A DNA stretch of 64,000 nt from Nevskia soli DSM 19509 (lineage in GTDB: Bacteria > Pseudomonadota > Gammaproteobacteria > Nevskiales > Nevskiaceae), in the NCBI RefSeq assembly GCF_000711955.1, contig NZ_JONR01000008.1, positions 62,001 through 126,000 on the forward strand, given 5' to 3'. Shown in pieces: positions 18,674 to 26,739 of this stretch. A program made the position numbers and the translations under genes. Position 1 is the stretch's first letter. Each line of letters opens with the position of its first letter. The notes beneath the pieces are model-generated. The model was given only the letters and a program-made list of their open reading frames with translations. It was not told the DNA's origin and searched no databases.

Positions 18674-19129
18674 TCAGTGCAGGGTGTCGAGCCGTCCGCG
18701 CATCGCCCGGATGGCCTGGTGGCGTTGTCGTGCGCCGTCACGTTGCCGTTCGAGCATGGCGTGGACCTCGGGCGATGTATCCCAGTGGTTCACCGCGTCG
18801 TCGAAGCAGATGTCGGCTTCGCGCTCATCGCTTTCAACGCTGTCGAGGATCGCGCCTTCGTCGCGGCCTTCGACCAGGGCCCTGAGATGCATGAAGGTGC
18901 GGTGCAGCGTGTTGTCGAAAGTCCCCAGGCCCTTGGGATGCCCACCCAGCTTGTGCACGGTGTCCTGCATCTCGCGCACGGCTTCGGCGAAGAACAGTGA
19001 ATATTCCTGCAGGGATTGCTTCAGTTCCGCGTGGTGCGCCTCCGAAGCCGCGGCGCGCAGCGCACTTTCGCCGTTCCTGGATGTGACTATCAGGCGATTG
19101 AGCAGCGTGATCGTATCCAAATCGTTCAT
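18674..19129 (-). CDS. DUF2383 / PA2169-family four-helix-bundle protein
   Basis: 151 aa from ATG 19129 with GGAGGG upstream. The sequence is a ferritin-like helical bundle (TLLNRLIVTSRNGE, FFAEAVREMQ, LHRTFMHLRALVEGRD, ILDSVESDEREADICFDDAV). The pattern of two bundled pairs with Glu/Asp/His-rich helices is typical of the PA2169 family, which has been described as stress-associated but has no established activity. It appears monocistronic. A much longer frame to 19987 overlaps the rhomboid-like gene and is a shadow. Confidence 0.85.
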   Translation of the reverse strand: MNDLDTITLLNRLIVTSRNGESALRAAASEAHHAELKQSLQEYSLFFAEAVREMQDTVHKLGGHPKGLGTFDNTLHRTFMHLRALVEGRDEGAILDSVESDEREADICFDDAVNHWDTSPEVHAMLERQRDGARQRHQAIRAMRGRLDTLH

Positions 19130-19311
19130 GACATAACCCTCCTGGCCAGACCGGTTGCCCGTCCGGCGCATGCCAGGATTCCGCCGCGCCAGGTTTCTAC
19201 CTGCGCGTCGGAACGGCATGGCAGGGCGGCTGTTCCAGACTAGCGCAATGCGGCGGCAGTGACCAGCCGCGCGGCGTCGCTTCGTCGGCTGGATTCCGGA
19301 TTCATCCGGCC

Positions 19312-20109
19312 TTACGAAGCCTGGTCGTTGCGGATGTGCTGATGGTTTTGCAGGTGATCGGTGCAGTAGGCCACCGGCGGCTCGCACTTGGTGCAGTAGC
19401 GGAAGTCCATGGTGCGGTGGGTCTTGTCGGTGATGCCGCAGACGGTGCAGGTGTGCAGCGGCTTGTCGCGTTTGGCGATGACGCTGGCCTGGGTTTTGAT
19501 GCGGCGATGGCCGTAGCGGGCCTTGTAGAAGATGTCCCGGCCGAAGAACAGGAGGAAGTTCACGATGGCCACGAAGATCAGCAGGCGCGCAGGCCAGCCG
19601 CCCATGACGAACTCGTAGCCATAGTAGAGCCAGGTAAGCAGGGCCAGCCACTTGATGCGTATCGGCAGGACCAGGAACAGGTAGATCTGGTAGTCGGGGA
19701 ACAGATAGGCGAAGGCCAGGAAGATCGAGCCGGTGATGTAGGCGTTGGTCGCCGCGCTGAACGGAAAGACGAAGGCGGCGGCGATCGTCATCAGGAAGCC
19801 GATCAGCACGTAAAGGTTGTAGCGGAAGGTGCCCCAGTGTGCTTCCAGCGAACCGCCCATGAAGTAGAGCAGGTAGAGCGTGAAGATGGCGAAGATGGGG
19901 TTGCCGCCCGGCGGGGTGAAGACGAAAGTCAGCAGCCGCCACCATTGCCCGCCGAGGACCGCGCCCGGAATCAGCTGGATCGCCCACAGGAAGCCGGGCG
20001 CGGCCAGGCTCAGCAGCAGCGCTGTGCCCTGGCCGCCGACGAGGTACAGCGTCAGGTTGCGGATCGCGAAGCGACCCAGTTTGCGTTCGGCGGTTTTCAG
20101 GAAACTCAT
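19312..20109 (-). CDS. Rhomboid-like membrane protein with C-terminal zinc-ribbon-like tail
   Basis: 265 aa from ATG 20109 (MSFLKTAERK). Six hydrophobic segments (residues about 20-195) show a rhomboid/derlin layout: WWRLLTFVFTPPG after TM1, the membrane-inserted NPIFAIFTLYLLYFMGGSLEAHWG, then YITGSIFLAFAYLF. The catalytic GxSG of active rhomboids is not clearly present, so it is probably a pseudoprotease. The C-terminal 65 residues are soluble and contain CTVC and CTKC pairs plus a later Cys/His set (CTDHLQNH), resembling a zinc-binding domain. An upstream in-frame ATG at 20373 is unlikely to be the start. Confidence 0.78.
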   Translation of the reverse strand: MSFLKTAERKLGRFAIRNLTLYLVGGQGTALLLSLAAPGFLWAIQLIPGAVLGGQWWRLLTFVFTPPGGNPIFAIFTLYLLYFMGGSLEAHWGTFRYNLYVLIGFLMTIAAAFVFPFSAATNAYITGSIFLAFAYLFPDYQIYLFLVLPIRIKWLALLTWLYYGYEFVMGGWPARLLIFVAIVNFLLFFGRDIFYKARYGHRRIKTQASVIAKRDKPLHTCTVCGITDKTHRTMDFRYCTKCEPPVAYCTDHLQNHQHIRNDQAS

Positions 20110-20525
20110 GTTTGTGGTAGGCGCGTGACGTGCTGGCCGGCGTGGAGCGGGCGGATGGTTTGAGTCCGTATCCAGGCGGCGATGGGATTCGATATTCCGT
20201 CCATTGTAGCCGCGATTAGCGAGTGGTCCCGGTAGGCGGATGATCCGCCGTGCAGTGCAGGTGCGCGGAGCCAAGCCGCCGCTGCGGGGATGGCCAACCA
20301 CGCCGTGTTCCCGACATCGCGTGAAGCCGAGCGGCGGCTTTTCCCGGCGGACGCGCCGGGGCTTTTCCCCCATGTGTTCGGCACCGCACCGATTCCCCGG
20401 CGGGGCAAGGGTATTACTGCCGGCAGTGGTTGCGCATCGACGATATGGAACTTCAGAGCGCGTGCCGCCAGGGGGTGATCGATCACACCGGCGGGTTTCC
20501 GGAATTGCACCGACAGGGGAAGCAC
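20110..20525. other. Intergenic region, divergent promoters expected
   Basis: About 415 bp between the rhomboid-like gene (minus) and the ice-binding lipoprotein gene (plus). No RNA gene, repeat or convincing -35/-10 pair was recognised. The short frames here lack supporting signals. Confidence 0.4.
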
Positions 20526-22490
20526 ATGAATGGATTCAAGCGGTATTCCGGATGCCTGAGCTGGTCTCTGGTGCTGTTGCTGGGCACGCTGATGGCGGCA
20601 TGCGGCAGCGGCGGACGGGACCCGATCCTGGGCGGCGGCGTTGCCGTGCTGGCCCCGACCGTGACCGCAACGGCACCGGTCAACGGCAGCACCAGCGTGC
20701 CGATCAACAACACCCTGATCACCGCCGCCTTCAGCGAGCCGATGGCGCCGATCACGGGCGCGGCGAGCTTCACCGTGACCTGCGCCGCACCCTGCGCCAG
20801 CCCCACGGGTACCGTGTCGCTCGATGCAGGCAGCCGGATCGCCACCTTTGCCCTTGCGCCGGCCGCGGCGCTTGAGCCGCTCACCCTCTATACCGCCACC
20901 GTCACCAACGCCACCAGCCTGGCGACCGGGCTGGCGCTGGCGAGTCCCTATGTCTGGACCTTCACCACCGGCCTTGCGCCCGACACGACCCGGCCACGGG
21001 TGACGCTGACCGAGCCGGCCACGACGACGCCCGGCCCGACCACGGGCGTGCCGGCCAATACCGCGATTACCGCGCTCTTCAGCGAAGACATGGCTCCGGC
21101 CACCATCGACGCTGCCAGTTTCACCCTGAAATGCGCGGCGCCTTGCGCAACACCTACGGGCAGCGTGAGCTATGCGGCCGGCACGCGTACCGCGGCCTTC
21201 ATGCCGGCGGCGGCACTGGCGGCGGGGACGACCTATACCGCCACCATCACCACCGCGGCAACGGACCTGGCCGGCAATGCGCTGGCCGGCAATCAGGCGC
21301 CCTTGCCGGCTGCAAGCGACTACGTCTGGACCTTTACCACCACGGGCCCGACGGCACCGGCAAATGTCTCGGTGCCTTCCACCAATCCGGTTGCGGGGGC
21401 CGCGGGCGTTTGCCCCGGTGCGACCATCAATGCCAGCTTCACCGTGCCCTCCGGTACGCGGATGGACCCGGCCACGGTCAGCACCGCGACCTTTACCGTC
21501 ACCGGACCGGCCCCCGGCCTGATTCCGGTGGCCGCATCGTCGGTGGTCCTCGATAGCGCCACCGGGCGTATCGCCACCTTCACGCCGCTCAATCCCCTCG
21601 TCAGCGGCATCACCTACACGGCCACGGTCAAGGGCGGCGCCAGCGGCGTCAAGGACCTGGCAACCCCGGCCAACACCATGGCCGCCGATTTCGTCTGGAG
21701 CTTCACCGCAGGCCCCGCGACGGGCAGTTGCCTGGCGCCGGTGTCCCTGGGTTCGGCCGCGCCGTTCGGCACTTTCGGCGGCTCCGCCGGAATGACCAAC
21801 TCCGGGCTGCTGACTGTCATCAATGGCGATATCGGCACCACCGCCGTCTCCACCGCGGTGACCGGGTTTCACGATGCGGGACCGGGCTGCACCTATACCG
21901 AAACGCCGCTCAACAAGGGCATGGTCAACGGCAACATCTACACCGCGCCGCCGCCGCCCACTGTCGCATGCCCCGGCGAGGGGACGGCGCAAACCCTGCT
22001 GATCGCCACGCAGGCGCGCGCCGATGCGTTGGCCGCATATAACGCCCTGGTGGCGCAACCGGCCGGGTCGGACCCGGGTGCCGGCAGCCTGGCCAACCTG
22101 GTGCTTGCTCCCGGTGTGTACACCGCCGCGGCCGGTTCCTTCAAGATCCAGGGCGGCGACCTGACACTCGACGCACAGGGCAACGCCAACGCGGTGTGGG
22201 TGTTCCAGATGGCCACGACGCTCACCGTCGGCGGTCCCGGAGCGGCATTTCCGCAGAGCATCATCCTGCTCAACGGGGCACAGGCCAAGAACGTCTTCTG
22301 GCAGGTCGGCACCGCCGCCACCATCGACGCCGGCGGCTCCGGCACCATGGTCGGAACCATCATCGCCCAGGCTGGACTGGCTTTCTCCACCGCCGGCAAC
22401 AGCACCATCGTCACGCTGAACGGCAGGGCCTTGTCCCTGGGCGCTTCCGTGACCCTGGTCGATACCGTCATCAATGTGCCTGCTCCCTAG
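20526..22490 (+). CDS. Ig-like repeat lipoprotein with C-terminal ice-binding (DUF3494) domain
   Basis: 654 aa. The start is ATG 20526 (CAGGGGAAGCAC upstream). A type II signal peptide ends at the lipobox LMAAC (Cys26). Three bacterial Ig-like (Big_5) modules follow (about 40-150, 155-270, 275-405), each opening with a P-x-N-G/T-x-P pattern and ending YVWTFTT-like. The last ~240 residues match ice-binding/DUF3494 proteins: LGSAAPFGTFGGSAGMTNSG, NGDIGTT, GANAVWVFQM-like (ANAVWVFQMATTL), and AKNVFWQVG. The role predicted by the family is ice binding or surface adhesion. It is followed 33 bp later by an OmpA gene, suggesting envelope anchoring. Confidence 0.88.
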   Translation: MNGFKRYSGCLSWSLVLLLGTLMAACGSGGRDPILGGGVAVLAPTVTATAPVNGSTSVPINNTLITAAFSEPMAPITGAASFTVTCAAPCASPTGTVSLDAGSRIATFALAPAAALEPLTLYTATVTNATSLATGLALASPYVWTFTTGLAPDTTRPRVTLTEPATTTPGPTTGVPANTAITALFSEDMAPATIDAASFTLKCAAPCATPTGSVSYAAGTRTAAFMPAAALAAGTTYTATITTAATDLAGNALAGNQAPLPAASDYVWTFTTTGPTAPANVSVPSTNPVAGAAGVCPGATINASFTVPSGTRMDPATVSTATFTVTGPAPGLIPVAASSVVLDSATGRIATFTPLNPLVSGITYTATVKGGASGVKDLATPANTMAADFVWSFTAGPATGSCLAPVSLGSAAPFGTFGGSAGMTNSGLLTVINGDIGTTAVSTAVTGFHDAGPGCTYTETPLNKGMVNGNIYTAPPPPTVACPGEGTAQTLLIATQARADALAAYNALVAQPAGSDPGAGSLANLVLAPGVYTAAAGSFKIQGGDLTLDAQGNANAVWVFQMATTLTVGGPGAAFPQSIILLNGAQAKNVFWQVGTAATIDAGGSGTMVGTIIAQAGLAFSTAGNSTIVTLNGRALSLGASVTLVDTVINVPAP

Positions 22491-22523
22491 AGCTGTCGTC
22501 CAACCGGGTCTTTGGAGAAAAAC

Positions 22524-23657
22524 ATGAAACTGGCAAGAGCTTCGATGACACTGGGACTGGTCGCGCTGGCCGGCATGATCGGCCAGCGCGCGCTGGCGGA
22601 CGATAACGGCTGGTACGTCGGCGGCAACGTGGGGCAGTCCCGCGCCACCATCGACAACGACGGGATCAAGGGCGGCCTGCAATCGGGCGGGTTCACCACC
22701 ACCTCGCTCGCCAACGACAACCGCGACATCGGCTTCAAGGTTTTCGGGGGATACCAGTTCATCCGCTACTTCGCCGTGGAGGGTGGCTACTTCAACCTGG
22801 GGAAATTCGGCTTCACCGCCGACACGCAGCCGGCGGGAGCGCTCGACGGCAACATCAGGCTGATGGGCCTGAACCTGGATGCGGTCGGCATTCTGCCCAT
22901 TGCAGCGGGATTTTCGGCCCTGGGCCGGGTCGGAGTGGATTACACCCAGGCGCGGGATACCTTCGCCGGCACCGGTTCGGTCAATGTGCTCGAACCCAGC
23001 CGCAGCAAGCGCGCCGCCAGCTACAAGTTCGGGTTGGGCCTGCAATACGACATCACCCATTCGATCGGTTTGCGCGCCGAGGCGGAGCGTTACCGCGTCA
23101 ATGATGCCGTCGGCAACCGCGGCGACATCGACCTGTTTTCGGCCGGCTTGCTTTACCGTTTCGGCAGCACCCCGGCTGAACCGGTGCTGGTTGCCCAGGC
23201 TCCCGAATTCGTTCCCCCGGCCCCTGCGCCGCTGCCGCCGCCACCTCCGCCGCCTCCGGCAAAGGTGACGTTCTCGGCCGATTCGCTGTTCGATTTCGGC
23301 AAGGCGACGGTCAAGCCCGAGGGGAAGCAGGCGCTCGACCGCTTTGCCGCGGACCTGAAGGGCGCCAGCTTCGACCACATCAATGTCACGGGGCATACCG
23401 ATCGGATCGGTACGCACCCGTACAACATGAAGCTCTCGACGGATCGCGCCGAGGCGGTCAAAAGCTATCTGGTGGTGTCCGCCGGAATCGATGCCGGCCG
23501 GATTGCGGCCGTCGGAACCGACGGGGCGGATCCCGTCACCAGACCCGATGAATGCAAAGAAGAACACCCGGGCAGGAGCGGGAAGGCCAGCAAGCAGCTG
23601 ATCGCCTGCCTGCAACCCGATCGCCGCGTCGAGGTCGAGGTTTCCGCCACGAAGTGA
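22524..23657 (+). CDS. OmpA-family outer membrane protein
   Basis: 377 aa from ATG 22524 (GGAGAAAAAC site). A signal peptide ending ALA is followed by an 8-strand OmpA-like barrel (WYVGGNVGQSRATI ... LFSAGLLYRFG), a Pro-rich linker (about 231-246) and a C-terminal OmpA peptidoglycan-binding domain (FDFGKATVKPEG, VTGHTDRIG, LSTDRAEAVKSYLV, RRVEVEV). The domain has an insert with two Cys residues (PDECKEEHPG ... LIACLQPDRR), common in one OmpA subgroup. It links the outer membrane to the cell wall. It is probably co-transcribed with the ice-binding lipoprotein. Confidence 0.94.
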   Translation: MKLARASMTLGLVALAGMIGQRALADDNGWYVGGNVGQSRATIDNDGIKGGLQSGGFTTTSLANDNRDIGFKVFGGYQFIRYFAVEGGYFNLGKFGFTADTQPAGALDGNIRLMGLNLDAVGILPIAAGFSALGRVGVDYTQARDTFAGTGSVNVLEPSRSKRAASYKFGLGLQYDITHSIGLRAEAERYRVNDAVGNRGDIDLFSAGLLYRFGSTPAEPVLVAQAPEFVPPAPAPLPPPPPPPPAKVTFSADSLFDFGKATVKPEGKQALDRFAADLKGASFDHINVTGHTDRIGTHPYNMKLSTDRAEAVKSYLVVSAGIDAGRIAAVGTDGADPVTRPDECKEEHPGRSGKASKQLIACLQPDRRVEVEVSATK

Positions 23658-23832
23658 TGCGGGCCGGCTGTTGCCGGATGTGCGTGGCCCCGAGTGTAAT
23701 ATTCGGGTGACGGACATCCGGCACGGCTTCTTCCTCTTCCTGCCGTTCCGGATCTAATCCGGTTTCCGGAAAGCGGGCATCAGGGTGCAGCACTCCGGCT
23801 GCGACTTCAGGGGCAAATCACATCGATTCCGT

Positions 23833-23845
23833 GGGCAAAATGCCC
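23833..23845. promoter_or_regulatory. Palindrome GGGCAAAATGCCC, site 1
   Basis: A 13-bp inverted repeat upstream of the DUF2380-like gene. It is followed 24 bp later by TACTCT in the context TGCCTACTCTC, which recurs after site 3. The same palindrome lies upstream of the kinase gene (24538) and the DUF3047 gene (26663). It is a candidate operator for the local LuxR-type response regulator. Confidence 0.6.
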
Positions 23846-23910
23846 TGGTCCACCATACGCTGAATTGCCTACTCTCCCGGATCTGACCAGTCATCTTGAG
23901 GAGTAGCTTC

Positions 23911-24513
23911 ATGCGCGAAGAGCGGAATACGGCTCGGCCCCTGCGGGTTCGGGCGGACAGGCGCAATGCTCCAGGCGCGGTTGCGCGCGCCATCGTTCGC
24001 TCCGGCGGTCTGTTGCTCCTGTGCGCGCTGATGGCGCCGGCATTTGCCGATACAGGCAAGGAACAGCCTGCTCCGGTCAGGCTCGCCGTGTTCGATTTCG
24101 AGCTGGACGATGTCAGTGCCGGGGCGTCGAAGGCGGGCGAGAAGGCCGCCGATATCGCGCTGTTGAAGGCGGTCAGCGAAAAAGCCCGGCAGGTCATGGT
24201 GCAGTCCGGGCGCTATAGCCTGGTCGACACGGGCGGCTCCGATTCGGAGCAGGTGAAGGGGCGCTCGCTGAAAACCTGTGACGGTTGCGAGGCGGCCATC
24301 GCCTTGAAGCTCGGCGCAGAGCAATCCCTGCTGGGCGTTGTGACCAGGGTCGAGATGAGCAGCTACGCGGTGCAGGTCCAGATCCGGGATGCCAGGACCG
24401 GCAAGCTGGTCAACCAGCAGAGCGCCGTTTTCCTGGGGAGCGACGATGGCTGGAGCAATGGGGCGGCTTCACTGCTCAGGCACCGGGTGTTGTCGAACGA
24501 CTATCCGCCCTAG
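23911..24513 (+). CDS. DUF2380/DUF3280-like secreted protein
   Basis: 200 aa from ATG 23911 (GAGGAG site); an in-frame ATG at 23896 is less well placed. After an Arg-rich N terminus there is a signal-like segment (SGGLLLLCALMAPAFA). The mature part opens with VRLAVFDFELDDVS, contains CDGCEAAIALKLGAEQSLLGVVTRVEMSSY and ends near GWSNGAASLLRHRVL, as in DUF2380/DUF3280 proteins. Two Cys residues (CDGC) could form a disulfide. The activity is unknown. It sits upstream of a sensor kinase/response regulator pair and shares their palindrome, so it may be a periplasmic component of that signalling unit. Confidence 0.8.
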   Translation: MREERNTARPLRVRADRRNAPGAVARAIVRSGGLLLLCALMAPAFADTGKEQPAPVRLAVFDFELDDVSAGASKAGEKAADIALLKAVSEKARQVMVQSGRYSLVDTGGSDSEQVKGRSLKTCDGCEAAIALKLGAEQSLLGVVTRVEMSSYAVQVQIRDARTGKLVNQQSAVFLGSDDGWSNGAASLLRHRVLSNDYPP

Positions 24514-24537
24514 CTGAAGCGTGCCTGCGGTGGGCAC

Positions 24538-24550
24538 GGGCAAAATGCCC
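24538..24550. promoter_or_regulatory. Palindrome GGGCAAAATGCCC, site 2
   Basis: Identical in core to site 1 and extended to CACGGGC-aaaat-GCCCGTG. It lies 25 bp after the DUF2380-like stop and 51 bp before the kinase ATG. A possible -10 (TACAAT) follows 39 bp downstream. Confidence 0.6.
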
Positions 24551-24601
24551 GTGTTCGGGCCGGCTTGCCGCGTTGGGGCCGGCGCTCCCTACAATGTGCC
24601 C

Positions 24602-25948
24602 ATGAATCTGAAGCTGTACCTCCTGATCCGCATGGCCCTGCTGGGGTTGTTGTGCTGGCTGGCGGTTTCGTTTTATGTCGTGGTTCAATCGGGCCGGCAT
24701 GCGACGCGGGAGATGGCGGAAGTCGCGGACCAGTTGAAGTCGATGCTCGAACTGGACGTGGGGCGGCGCCTGGTTTCCGTGGACTCGGATGCGCGCTACC
24801 CGGATTTGAGCTGGGCGGCTTCGCGCTTTCCCGATCCGCTGTGCCTGCAATACCGGGCGGGGGATGGCTCGACTTCGCGGCAGGGCTGTAGCCAGGTGGC
24901 GGACAGCGCGGCGGTTCCGGCGTGGCTGGCGCGGGTGTTTGCCGCCCTCGGGGCGGGGCCGGTTACCGAGCGGCGCGACATCGCGGTGTTCAACCGGCCG
25001 GTTGGCGCGCTCGAAGTGCAGCCGGATCAAGCGCGCCTGGTGGAGCGGCAATGGCATAGCGTGCGCGACCTGCTGGGCCTCACCGCGGTCACCTTGCTGG
25101 CGCTGGGTGGTCTCATCTTCCTGGTGATCGGCCGCGCCTTGCGGCCGGCGGCGCGGATCGTCGCGGCGGTGGAGCAGCTCGGCGAGGGCGCGGAAGACCT
25201 GCGGCTTCCGGCCTACCGGCCGCGCGAGTTCGGCCTGATCGCCGGCGGCATCAACCGGCTGGCGGAGCGGCTGGCGCAGGCATCGGCCGCGAGGGCGGAC
25301 CTCACGGCGCGGCTGATCCATCTCCAGGAAAGCGAGCGGCGCGAGCTCGCGCACGAGCTGCACGAGGAATTCGGCCAGTGCGTCGCGGCCCTGGGAGCGG
25401 TGAGCGCCAGCCTGCGGCAGAGCGTCAGCGCCGGTGAGGCCCTGAGCGAGGCGGACGTGGCGCCGCTCGAAGCGGGTGTCGAGCATGTGCTGCTGTCGCT
25501 GCGCGGCCTTCTGCTGCGCCTGAGCCGGCCGCCGCTGGAGCAGCAAGGCCTGCTGTCCGCCTTGTCGGACCTGGTCACGGCCTGGCAGATCAGGCTGCAT
25601 GGCGCGCCGCGCGTCGTGCTCGACGCCGGACCCGGGATGGAAGAAGTGCCGAATGACGAGCGCGCGCTGTGCGCGTATCGCGTGGTACAGGAATGCCTGA
25701 GCAATATCGCGCGTCACGCGCCGGGCAGCCGCATGGCCTGCGTCTACGTCCGCCAGGAACCGCGGCGGCTGTATGTGCGCGTGTCGAACGATCGCGCGGC
25801 AGGGGAGCCGGGCCACGGCGCCAGCGGCACCGGCATGGGCCTGAAGTTGCTGCGTGAACGCGTGGGTTCGCTGCACGGCACCTTGTCGGTCGAGGTTTCG
25901 GCGGCGGAGTTCGCGGTGCAGGCCATCCTGCCGGTGGGCGCCCGATGA
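24602..25948 (+). CDS. Sensor histidine kinase (HAMP, HisKA_3, NarX/UhpB type)
   Basis: 448 aa from ATG 24602. It has two membrane segments, residues 5-25 and about 160-180, enclosing a periplasmic sensor of about 130 aa with two Cys residues. A HAMP-like region (RALRPAARIVAAVEQLGEG) precedes a HisKA_3 dimerisation domain with the predicted acceptor His254 (ELAHELHEEFGQ). The HATPase_c domain has VVQECLSNIARHA (N box) and SGTGMGLKLLRERV (G box). The stop overlaps the start of the response regulator (ATGA), so the pair is coupled. The ligand is unknown. Confidence 0.92.
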   Translation: MNLKLYLLIRMALLGLLCWLAVSFYVVVQSGRHATREMAEVADQLKSMLELDVGRRLVSVDSDARYPDLSWAASRFPDPLCLQYRAGDGSTSRQGCSQVADSAAVPAWLARVFAALGAGPVTERRDIAVFNRPVGALEVQPDQARLVERQWHSVRDLLGLTAVTLLALGGLIFLVIGRALRPAARIVAAVEQLGEGAEDLRLPAYRPREFGLIAGGINRLAERLAQASAARADLTARLIHLQESERRELAHELHEEFGQCVAALGAVSASLRQSVSAGEALSEADVAPLEAGVEHVLLSLRGLLLRLSRPPLEQQGLLSALSDLVTAWQIRLHGAPRVVLDAGPGMEEVPNDERALCAYRVVQECLSNIARHAPGSRMACVYVRQEPRRLYVRVSNDRAAGEPGHGASGTGMGLKLLRERVGSLHGTLSVEVSAAEFAVQAILPVGAR

Positions 25949-26634
25949 AGCCGGCCGCCACCGTGCGCCTGCTGCTGGCGGACGACCATGCCATCGTCCG
26001 CGCGGGCTATCGGCACCTGCTGGAACGGCAGGTGCGCATCGCGGTGGTGGCGGAAGCCGGCACGGCGGAGGAGGCTTATGCGCAGTTCCGCCTGCATCGT
26101 CCTGATCTCGTGGTGACGGACCTGGCGATGCCCGGTGCCAGCGGCCTAGAGGTCATACAACGCATCCTGCGCGCGGAGGCCGGCGCGCGCGTGCTGGTGT
26201 TCAGCATGCACGTGTCGCCGGACATCGCCCTGGCGGCGCTGCGTGCCGGCGCGCTCGGCTATGTGACCAAGAGCAGTCCGCCCGACGTGCTGCTGCGCGC
26301 CATCGACGAAGTGCTGGCCGGACGCCAGGTGCTGAGCCCGGACATCGCCCAGGCGCTGGCGCTGGCGCGGCTGCCGGGGCAGCGCCGGCCGCTGGAGGAA
26401 CTGACGCCGCGCGAGTTCGACGTGCTGTGCATGCTGGTGTCGCCGGCCAGCGTGCAGGACATCGCGCAACGCCTGCACCTGAGCCCGAAGACGGTGCAGA
26501 ACCTGCACTACCAGATCAAGGACAAGCTCGGCGTGGAGAGTGACATCGAGCTGACCCGCCTGGCGCTGTCGTGGGGGCTCGATCTCGCGCCCTCGCTTGA
26601 AGCGGGCACGCCTGAGGGCAAGCGCCCGGTTTAG
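25945..26634 (+). CDS. LuxR/NarL-family response regulator
   Basis: 229 aa. The receiver domain (DDHAIVRAGYRHLLE; acceptor Asp59 in VVTDLAMPGASG; KSSPPDVLLRAI) is followed by a LuxR HTH (LTPREFDVLCMLVSPASVQDIAQRLHLSPKTVQNLHYQIKDKLG, about 148-195). Its start overlaps the stop of the adjacent HisKA_3 kinase, its evident partner. It is the natural candidate to bind the three GGGCAAAATGCCC-type palindromes around it, two of which precede non-kinase genes. Confidence 0.94.
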   Translation: MKPAATVRLLLADDHAIVRAGYRHLLERQVRIAVVAEAGTAEEAYAQFRLHRPDLVVTDLAMPGASGLEVIQRILRAEAGARVLVFSMHVSPDIALAALRAGALGYVTKSSPPDVLLRAIDEVLAGRQVLSPDIAQALALARLPGQRRPLEELTPREFDVLCMLVSPASVQDIAQRLHLSPKTVQNLHYQIKDKLGVESDIELTRLALSWGLDLAPSLEAGTPEGKRPV

Positions 26635-26662
26635 GGAAGCCGGCATTTTCCCGCGGCGGTAC

Positions 26663-26675
26663 GGGCAAATTGCCC
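26663..26675. promoter_or_regulatory. Palindrome GGGCAAATTGCCC, site 3
   Basis: A perfect palindrome (one central base differs from sites 1 and 2) 64 bp upstream of the DUF3047 ATG. TACTCT follows 23 bp later in TGCCTACTCTC, the same arrangement as site 1, which points to a shared regulated promoter. Confidence 0.6.
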
Positions 26676-26739
26676 TTGCCGGAGAAGCGGGCGCTGCCTA
26701 CTCTCAAGGTGCAAATCAATCAAAAAATGGAGGAATACG

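Noticed and set aside
20106..23717. 1203-aa minus-strand frame
   Set aside because: It runs antisense through the ice-binding lipoprotein and OmpA genes, both with clear motifs. Its His/Arg/Gly-rich composition is typical of a shadow frame.
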